From: Lactuca virosa
Taxonomy: Eukaryota > Streptophyta > Magnoliopsida > Asterales > Asteraceae
Direction of reading: 5' to 3'
DNA: 64,000 bases
Assembly: GCA_928212115.1 (NCBI GenBank)
Contig: CAKMRJ010005412.1
Location: forward strand, 253,384,755-253,448,754
Shown here: positions 57,289 to 64,000 of the stretch, in pieces
Position numbering within the stretch: position 1 is the stretch's first letter
How the letters are laid out: each line of letters begins with the position of its first letter
Position numbers and translations under genes: made by a program
Notes under the pieces: model-generated
Databases searched by the model: none
What the model was told of the DNA's origin: nothing
What the model saw: the letters and a program-made list of their open reading frames with translations, nothing else

Positions 57289-57805
57289 GGGGTGTTTGAG
57301 TTTGTTTTTTTAAAACAATTTATGCTTTTTAGTAAAAGTGCCTATTAGTTTATTTGTTATCAAAACAAAGTTTTAAAAAAATATTTGGTTTAGCTTATTC
57401 GGTACAAAAACGTAATAAGCATGTAAGTTGTTTTTTAATGTTTGATAAATTGTGCTTATATGTGTAATTATAAAATAATTTATCAAAAACTATTTAAAGA
57501 AGTCAATAAAGTAAAGAGGAATTAACTTATCAAAAACTCCTTATATAAATCAATAAAAATAAATAAGTTTTTTTTAAACGGTAAATTTAACTTACTCCTT
57601 AAATCCACTCATGTCCACGGTGAGACTTGAACCCTCAACCTCAATAAGGGATGGCAACACCGGATACCGCTGGGCTAGAAGCCATTCGGTAATAAAAATC
57701 AATAAGTGCTTATAAAATATTTATATCCAAACACTTAAAACGTCTTAATACTGATGTCAAAACGTAATAAACACTTCAAATTAATAAACAAACTCAAACA
57801 CTCTC
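57289..57805. mobile_element. MITE with 20-base terminal inverted repeats
   Basis: The left end GGGGTGTTTGAGTTTGTTTT and the reversed right end GAGAGTGTTTGAGTTTGTTT match at all but three positions. The flanks are TAA and TAG, so a 3-bp duplication with one change would make it Tourist/PIF-like. It contains a tRNA-like insertion. Confidence 0.65.
57557..57695 (-). mobile_element. Possible tRNA-derived SINE
   Basis: On the minus strand a Pol III A box-like TAGCCCAGCGG (57667-57677) is followed about 34 bases later by a B box-like GGTTCAAGTCT (57623-57633). An A-run tail (T8 at 57568-57575) ends the unit. AAATCAATAA lies on both sides (57547-57556, 57696-57705). It is nested in the MITE. The short AT-rich duplication could be coincidental. 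Confidence 0.5.
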
Positions 57806-57808
57806 TAG

Positions 57809-57999
57809 TTTATCTAACATTAAAATTGTATAAACTATGCCACTATGGTATCTTATATGATAAAATTACTTTATGACATTGCCCTTAAATAAATAGCTTG
57901 CCTTTTGCTCGTTTGCTAACATCTTAAACACAACGGTGGCGAACTTGTAGGATAGAACTTTGATTTTTTAAACTTAATAGTGTAAGCTATGACAAAAGT
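57809..57999. other. Upstream flank of the tRNA gene
   Basis: AT-rich sequence without a supported frame. GACAAAAG immediately precedes the tRNA. Confidence 0.5.
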
Positions 58000-58071
58000 G
58001 GTCCTATGGTCTAGTGGTTAGGACATTGGACTCTGAATCCAGTAACCCGAGTTCAAATCTCGGTAGGACCT
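58000..58071 (+). tRNA. tRNA-Gln (anticodon CTG)
   Basis: This 72-base cloverleaf has acceptor stem GGTCCTA pairing perfectly with TAGGACC. The anticodon stem TTGGA/TCCAG has loop CTCTGAA (anticodon CTG at 58033-58035 region, reading CAG codons). The T arm is CCGAG-TTCAAAT-CTCGG. The A box (TGGTCTAGTGG) and B box (GTTCAAATC) are intact, and a T7 terminator follows. There is no intron. It is the only plausible intact host gene seen, and it is probably functional. Confidence 0.95.
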
Positions 58072-58072
58072 A

Positions 58073-58079
58073 TTTTTTT
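58073..58079 (+). terminator. Pol III terminator
   Basis: A run of seven T follows two bases after the tRNA acceptor stem. Confidence 0.9.
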
Positions 58080-58124
58080 GTATACTTTCTGAATGGTGAA
58101 TTATTTCTCTTTTTTGTACGTAAA

Positions 58125-58234
58125 AGGTTTCATTAGCAATCTTCTAAATCCACTCGAGTGGAAAAGCGTTTTTTTGGGTTAAGGTTTCATTAGCAATCTT
58201 CTAAATCCACTCGAGTGGAAAAGCGTTTTTTTGG
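58125..58234. repeat. 57-base tandem duplication containing a palindrome
   Basis: Two essentially identical copies start at 58125 and 58182. Each contains the 12-base palindrome CCACTCGAGTGG followed by AAAAGCG and a T7 run. The identity suggests a recent event. Confidence 0.92.
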
Positions 58235-58238
58235 TTCA

Positions 58239-58796
58239 TATCGATTAGAAATATTTACAACGCAAGTGTTGCACCCACAATGTTAAATCAAATTCTAGTT
58301 AATTAATATATAAAAATCTTATTATTCACGCATCAACATGAATATTTAGATTATGCCAAAAATTATTTTTATGATAACTTTAAAAAACAAATGATATCGT
58401 TTAGAAAATATTGAATGTTGAAAATACACATGTCTCTTGGGTTTATCAAACTGCCCAGCAACCCACTCTTGGCCCAATTGTCTTCTCGCAAAACAGGCCT
58501 CCAAGCCCCGATTTTAGTTCACAGCCGGCTGAAAAAAAACAATGCTAGATGGCCGGAAAAAAAAATACTATCGAGAGTGAGAGGTAATCTAATCTAATTT
58601 GATAACATTGAGAGGTAATCTAACTTGATAACATGTTGATTTGTGAATCATCTTCCCCATTTTTAAGGTGGTTAGGGCTAAATGGTGATTTTGATGTATT
58701 GAGCTGGATATGTTAAATTAGATTAAAAAGGCTTGTTTAGATGCCTTAAACAAGCTTTGTATGTAATCCCCATGAGTGAGATCAATCCAATGAGAG
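58239..58796. other. Spacer, nothing recognised
   Basis: AT-rich sequence. A short GC-richer part at 58435-58520 has an open frame of 60 codons with no recognisable similarity. GAGAGGTAATCTAA is repeated near 58578 and 58611. Confidence 0.5.
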
Positions 58797-59060
58797 TGTA
58801 ACATCCCATTTTTCAAGTAGCTTCATGTTCATCCCTCAGATTTGAATTATGTCACTTTTGGCCCTTGGTTGGAAGGAAGTGGCAAGAAATGGCCATGCTT
58901 GCAAAGGAGACGGCTGGGTGTGTACGTCCAGCGTAAGCTGGGGTACGCCCAACGTAGGAGGTTAAATGGTCGCGGGTGTTGGAAGACGTACGCCCAGCAT
59001 ACGAGATGTACGCCCAACGTACGCCCAGTGGCACAAAACCCTAATTTTATTGTCAAGCAC

Positions 59061-59069
59061 TATATAAAG
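59061..59069 (+). promoter_or_regulatory. LTR TATA box
   Basis: TATATAAAG lies about 38 bases after the last upstream inverted module (GTACGCCCAACGTACG at 59008-59023). Confidence 0.7.
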
Positions 59070-60284
59070 AACCTTATGGCTCAAACCCTAGTCTCCTTAT
59101 CAGCCACCCCAACCTCAGAGAAACCCTAAAACGTCTCATCCTTTCATCTTTGGGTGGTCTTGACCTTGAGAGGCTCATTTTGGTGGTGTAAGCTTGGAAA
59201 AGGAAAAGAAGAAGTTGTCAAGGAAGAACTTGGGAAGTTGGAGCTAATAGATCCGGGATAGCATCATCATCTGGAACTCCTTGGAGGTATAAAGTTCATA
59301 ACTTTACCTAAGAGTGCTTAAATCTAGTAAGGTTTAGTTTTGAAGTAATTTTGGTCCAAAGGTGGGAGCTTTATAGCCCAAATCCGATTTCCAGGCCAAG
59401 GGTTGCCATCCTTGGTGCTAAATGAGTCCATAAGCCAGAAAGTTGCCACCTTGACGGTCTTAATGGATTCATGCAAAAGTTAAGACCATCTTCATGGATG
59501 TAGTACATCATTTTTGGTGTTTGGACTTGGTTGGGACAAGTAAAGTCACCAAGTCGGTGACTCTATGGATTAAGATGCCGGAAAGGACTTGGATCTGTGA
59601 TTGTAGCTTCTGAATCTAAGTATTAAGCACTTAATGGGAAAATGACTTATCAGGGGAGTACGCTGAGCGTAGAAGCAGGTACGCCCAGCGTACACACCAT
59701 TTGGCTAGTACGCTTACCGTACATAAGAGTACGCCCATCGTACTCATCAGTTATGGGCCTTATGGATTTTGGGCCTCGGTTTGGGCCATGCTAGGGGATT
59801 TTGGTCCTTGGGCCTTGGTGGGCCATCAGGAGTCAGATATTGTGGGCCAAGAAGATGTGTGGGCTTAGGGTAAGGCCTATAAGAGGGATTGGGCCCAATT
59901 TAGCAAATTAGGCCATTAGTGGGCCACTAGTGGGTTGGGAAGACCATCCAGTGTTGGGCTTTTTATATTATGATTTTGAGCCTTAGATATGGACCAAGTT
60001 GGACTAGGGGTAAAATGGTCATTTTACCCTAAGGAGGATTATTGTTTGAACTAAGTGATATTTTGGTATTGATAGCTTTGGGAGTCGATAGATCAGCTGT
60101 TCGGGATATTGGTGAGGCAGTGATTCAGGAGTTCGATTCTCCGGTTCAAATCGGCAGTGCAAGGTGAGTTATCCTCACTATATCAACAGGGTCTAAGGCA
60201 CCAAGGCCGACCCTTAATGGATTGTATCCGGTTATGGCATGATATGTTTATTGGTTTGCATCATGGTAGTTAGGATGAGGTTAT

Positions 60285-60560
60285 GTTTATGGTTAGTGAC
60301 CTGGTTAGGTCGGTGTCCTGGTTATAGGATGGTATTATGTGATATGCTAGTATGATCTGTTAGATCGGTATCCTCGTAGATAGGATGTTATATATTGTTA
60401 TGATCTGTTAGATCGGTATCCTGATAGATAGGATGATATATGTTGTTATGAACCGTTAGATCAGTATCCTGGTAGACAGGATGTTATATGTCGCTATGAT
60501 CCGTTAGATCAGTATCCTGGTAGATAGGATGTTGTTATGCTGTTATGATCTGTTAGATCG
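60285..60560 (+). repeat. Tandem array, about 61-base units
   Basis: Four to five units share GATC(T/C)GTTAGATCGGTATCC, then TGGTAGATAGGATG. The arms ATCCT and AGGAT can pair in each unit. The same array in reverse is seen in the LTR at 37600-37830. Confidence 0.9.
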
Positions 60561-60654
60561 GTTTGTCTGTCTGTAGACTGTTATCTGTTATATGCGCACA
60601 TGTTTGTTTGGCGGTTGAGGCTTATCTGCTTTGTGCAAAAGCCAATATACCTGA

Positions 60655-60850
60655 GCATTCCAACCTGTTGGTTGTGGGCCGTGAGTATTCCATCCCGAGG
60701 ATGATTGGACTTATAGTATGTGGGCATTCCAACCTGTTGGTTGTGGGCCTGGGGTATTCCATCCTGAGGATGATTGGACCTATAGTATGTTGGCATTCCA
60801 ACCGGTTGGTTGAAGGCCTGGGGTATTCCAACTCGATGGTTGACTGGACC
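60655..60850 (+). repeat. Tandem array, about 66-base units
   Basis: Three units carry GCATTCCAACCTGTTGGTTG, GGTATTCCATCCTGAGGATG and ATTGGACCTATAGTATGT. CCAAC/GTTGG and CATCC/GGATG arms make two small hairpins per unit. Confidence 0.9.
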
Positions 60851-61117
60851 CATAGTATGTTGTTTATGATTACTTGTGTATTGTAGTGTTTATGGGTATT
60901 TTGGGGTAACTCACTAAGCTTTCGGGCTTACAGTTTCAATTTATTGTTTTAGGTTCAGCGGATGACCGCGGGAAGGCGAAGGCGTGACCGTACACTTCCT
61001 CGATTGATGAGTATGATTTCTGGGAACTCTGATGTTTAAACTATTTTGAAAACAAATTGTATTAACTGAGTGATTTAAAAAGTTTTAAATTGGCTCGAAT
61101 TTTATGGGTGTTACAAG

Positions 61118-61131
61118 TTGGTATCTGAGAC
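61118..61131 (+). promoter_or_regulatory. Primer-binding site
   Basis: TTGGTATCTGAGAC lies two bases after the LTR. It is a slightly altered Met-tRNA-type site. Confidence 0.85.
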
Positions 61132-61896
61132 TTGGTTTGAGTAAATTGGAGGAACACTCGTGTGAATCCAGTCTTAAATCAAGGAAGGATTTTCAAAATG
61201 ATTTTAAATGGTTTTCAAAATAATTTAAAGAGGATGTGAAGTGTACGATCAGCCGGAGCCAGTAAGTAGACCCCAAAATACCATACGGTTATTGGATATT
61301 GTGATATGTTAGAACAACATGTTAGTACTAGGCTAGGGATCTTCAGTAATTGCATGATAGAATTGCCTGATTACATGATGCCTGCTAGCCTAGGGTTTTC
61401 CATATATGAGATTGACATCATTACTGTAGTTGCTTGTGTATGCATCACGGTTGTACATAATTAATGATCTTATAGTCTGAGAATGTTTGATTTGGCCTTA
61501 TGTTATGTTCTTGTTGATTAGGGGCTTAGGGTAGGATCAAATATTCGAAAGTCTATAAGGTCCAGTGTTATGTATGGCTGGCATACACTAGTGCTGCAGG
61601 GTTGGTGGAAGTTTCATGGATGAGTGAGTAGTGTGAGGCCGGTAGTCCAGTTACGAGATATTTAGCATTCCTCTAGGAGTGAGGATTGAGCGCTCGCTAT
61701 GATTATGTATATTGTTAGGGCGTTGTGATGATACTTGAGACAAATATGGGTAGGTGTGGAAGGTAGTATGGGCCCGTACTACTGAAAGCACATGACCCAT
61801 ACGCGTAGCAAGGAAGTCACAACCCCTAGGGTTGGGTTGGGAGTTGGTCCCCTGTCATTATATGGATTATCAGAGGTCTTCTGGTGCCTTACCAGA
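61132..61896 (+). other. Untranslated leader
   Basis: Non-coding sequence of about 0.77 kb. It is complementary in style to the leaders of the minus-strand relatives. Confidence 0.75.
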
Positions 61897-62289
61897 ATGG
61901 TGGTTGCGAGACGTTTTGAGACCGGATCCAGGTTAGGATCGGGAGCTGGCGGCCAGGATAGGCCATCATTTTCAGAGGATCGTGTCAGCGAGATCATCCG
62001 AGAGGGGGTGATCAGGATTGTCCGGGGACAGTTGCCGGAGATGTTCGGGTCTGTCAAGACCACCATGGTTGAGTATTTCTACGAGCGCTATGCAGCCATT
62101 GTTGAGACGGATGCCGCAGCAGCTGTAATGACGGCATGGAGAGGAGATGGTCAAGCTTTCCACTACCGGGATTTGTTACTGGTACATTTGCTGATGAGCA
62201 GAGGGTTGCAGTTATCTGGGATCAGGGAGATGATCTGTACTCGTCGCATTCCGCGGGCTGATCGGGAGAGGCGAGCACATGAGTTCTAG
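61897..62289 (+). pseudogene. Gypsy gag, shortened
   Basis: It starts MVVARRFETGSRLGSGAGG and contains GQLPEMFGSVKTTMVEYFYE, the block shared with the gag at 35856-36287. It then reads ERYAAIVETDAAAAV and HYRDLLLVHLL. After about 90 codons the similarity ends, and the frame closes at 62287-62289 without gag core, zinc knuckle or protease. Normal gag in this family is several times longer. Confidence 0.8.
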
Positions 62290-63740
62290 ACTTGAGGCTT
62301 TGGAATTTTGCTCGATGCCGGGATGTGAGTCGCGGGGACTCCGGAAAGGAGTGATGATTATGTTCAGCTGGGGTTTTGCAGCTGGAAGTAGAATGGTTAA
62401 TTGATGGATTGGACTGTCGTTTTATAGGACAGGGATTGTGCCCTTTCAGTTTTTCGAGCTCGAAAGGAGTGAGCAGGTTTATGACCCAGGATCAGGTTGT
62501 ATTTCAGCTCGGGGTCAGTTGGTTGCAGGGATAGGCAAAATTATTTCAGCGTCGGTGAGCACGGGTGGGTCGATGTGGCATAAGTATTTTGCGAGGTTCG
62601 GTTTGCCTTGGATCTCTTGTATCGGGCAGTAAGGATTGATTGTGCGACTATTGCACTATTGGGATTGTAGACTATGTTTGGGGAGTAGTTGTAGCCCGAT
62701 TTAGGGCAGAGGTTGCTTCAGTTACTGCAGTTCAGCTGTGGACGTTTGAGCGGGTGAGTGAGTCTGGGTGCGAACCCTGAATGGAATGATTTCTAGAGCC
62801 CGAGAGCGGGAGACTTGTTGGGAGCACCTTGGGAAGAAGGGTATTAGGTGGGAGGTCTGCGGACAGGGTTCCACAGGATGGTTATTCAGCATTGTCAGGA
62901 ATCGGTGGTTTTAGTAACCGTTATTGATTGGCGGATGAAGGGGCCAAAGGAAGTAGCTCGGCACTGAGGTAATAGATGGAGTATCTGTCTTTTGGTCTTC
63001 AAGATTTGGGTGTGGGATCATTCAAGCATTAAGGACTGTTGGTTTTACTGGGATTCAGGAAGGGTTCATCTGGTTCTTAGAAGTGTGTGATCATTTGGTA
63101 TTGGCTAGTAGTGGAGCGCTAGTTAGAAGAGTGGTTGTTATCGGATCGATCGTTGAAAAGTGAGAAAGGTTGGGAATTCTCCAATTTTCATGTATTATGA
63201 AGACTTAGTCGAATCTAAGCGGGGAAGAATCGTCCCAGGATACAGAAGCAGGAGCGGTGTTGAAAAGGGGACAAGTCTCGCATCGTGGTCAGGAAGGAAG
63301 ACAACCTAAATGGCTGTTAGGTTTAAAGATTGTGTGAGTTGGGAGTTCGGTAAAACTACCCAGCATGTGTATCATGCTTCTCGGTTTTTAACAACATAAT
63401 TTGGGGAATCAGGTTGGAGTTCTAGTCACGAATTGATTTCAGTTCGAATATTCGGTCGAGAGTGTGCTCGAATCTGAGGGTTTTTGGATTGATAGATTGA
63501 GGGTTTTGTTAGCTGTTAGGGCTCGGTAGTACTTTCAACATGGGTGTGCAGGTTATTTAGCGTATGTGGTAGATACACGGGTCAGGGAACAGACCACGGA
63601 TTCCGAGAGGGTGGATGATCAACATGAGGCCTAGGGTTAGGCCGGGGTTAGAGTCCAAAGAATGGATCAGGAGTTCGGAACCCCAAGTGGGTGAGAACAG
63701 TCTGCATGGGAAAGATCACCAGGAGGGATGGTCCATGGAG
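62290..63740 (+). other. Non-coding internal region of the gypsy element
   Basis: It is GC-richer than the flanking spacers but no frame longer than about 64 codons is seen. No RT, RNase H or integrase motif was found in any frame I read. It could be decayed coding sequence or internal sequence unique to a non-autonomous form. Confidence 0.55.
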
Positions 63741-63749
63741 ATGATCAAC

Positions 63750-63870
63750 AGTTTAGAGCGGCCCGGATAGACTGAAGGCCGGTGGGGCGTACCAGTCAGA
63801 CCGAAGGCTCGGAGAACGGTCCAGATAGACTGAAGGCCTGGTGAGGCGGTCCAGTCATGCTGAAGACTCA
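63750..63870 (+). repeat. Short repeats of GGTCCAGATAGACTGAAGGC type
   Basis: Four units resemble, in reverse, the CAGTCTGTCTGGACCG series inside the LTR at 37340-37500. This suggests LTR-related sequence near the right window edge. Confidence 0.65.
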
Positions 63871-64000
63871 GTATTTGTTTGTAGATCTATGTTCGGGTAT
63901 TGAGTATGCTGCTATGCTATAGCAATCAGTAGGTCTGTCCCCAAGTATTGAATATGCTAATGGAGTAGGTTGAAGACTTTGGTGTATTTTGATTGATCGG

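Larger units (their letters stand above)
58797..61115 (+). repeat. Gypsy 5' LTR with inverted-repeat clusters
   Basis: It runs from TGTAACATCCC to GGGTGTTACA, 2319 bases. A TATA box, TATATAAAG, lies at 59061-59069. GTACGCCCAGCGTAC-type modules lie at 58922-59023 and 59657-59743. Two tandem arrays lie further downstream. Confidence 0.9.
58797..64000 (+). mobile_element. Gypsy element with short gag, 3' end beyond window
   Basis: The LTR (58797-61115), PBS and leader are followed by a gag frame that ends early and about 1.7 kb without coding. LTR style and gag match the chromovirus-type elements at 34822 and 41851. No protease, RT or integrase is visible before the window edge, so this may be a deletion derivative or a non-autonomous form. 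Confidence 0.8.

Noticed and set aside
58256..58300. Helitron-like CTAGT after a small hairpin (GCAA..TTGC)
   Set aside because: The hairpin is only four base pairs and lies about 26 bases from CTAG, outside the usual spacing.
60563..60886. Plus- and minus-strand frames of about 100 codons with repeated peptides
   Set aside because: They are translations of the 66-base tandem array in the LTR. Periodicity explains the open frames.

Overview
The window is plant nuclear DNA made almost entirely of nested, decayed transposable elements. The evidence is Athila-type and chromodomain Ty3/gypsy retrotransposons, a Ty1/copia element, hAT and Helitron remnants, AT-rich spacers and a single nuclear tRNA gene. 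The LTR vocabulary (repeated ACTCGTCGAGT and GTACGC..GCGTAC modules, and a coiled-coil reading frame downstream of a copia pol gene) resembles what I remember of lettuce and other Asteraceae genomes. That species guess is recollection, not a search result. No intact protein-coding host gene is visible.

Layout. 1-19719: one Athila-type gypsy element on the minus strand, running from its 5' LTR (17508-19719) through PBS, gag, protease, RT, RNase H and integrase to an env-like frame cut by the left window edge. Three younger insertions interrupt it. These are a complete copia element (8828-16727, target duplication GTTTG) inside gag, a 2.36 kb solo LTR (5614-7968, TTTTT) at the gag/pol junction, and a hAT-type MITE (17593-18243, 8-bp duplication) inside the LTR. 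19720-26458: AT-rich DNA with two Helitron-type 3' ends and an LTR remnant. 26459-41850: a pile of LTRs in both orientations. It holds a solo chromovirus-type LTR with duplication CCTTA (26882-29617), a truncated hAT transposon (33321-34821) fused to a truncated gypsy element (34822-39029), and further LTRs of the same family as the 5614-7968 solo LTR (called family F here). 41851-50047: a chromodomain gypsy element (minus strand) with gag, protease, RT, RNase H, integrase, chromodomain, a full 5' LTR and a truncated 3' LTR. 50048-52266: the 3' end of a copia-like element carrying a long coiled-coil reading frame. 52267-55150: two abutting family F LTRs, one holding a second hAT MITE. 55151-58796: an integrase scrap, MITEs, a possible tRNA-derived SINE and a tRNA-Gln gene. 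58797-64000: the 5' LTR, PBS and a shortened gag of a plus-strand gypsy element that runs off the right edge.

The genes do not form a working pathway. Every retroelement coding region is broken by stops or frameshifts. The copia element is a puzzle because its LTRs are nearly identical while its polyprotein is broken at about five places. The most interesting unexplained structure is in the LTRs themselves. Most of the longer ones carry clusters of short inverted repeats immediately upstream of the TATA box and again downstream in the predicted transcript. The motif changes from family to family, but in the chromovirus-type LTRs it matches between the two clusters of one LTR.
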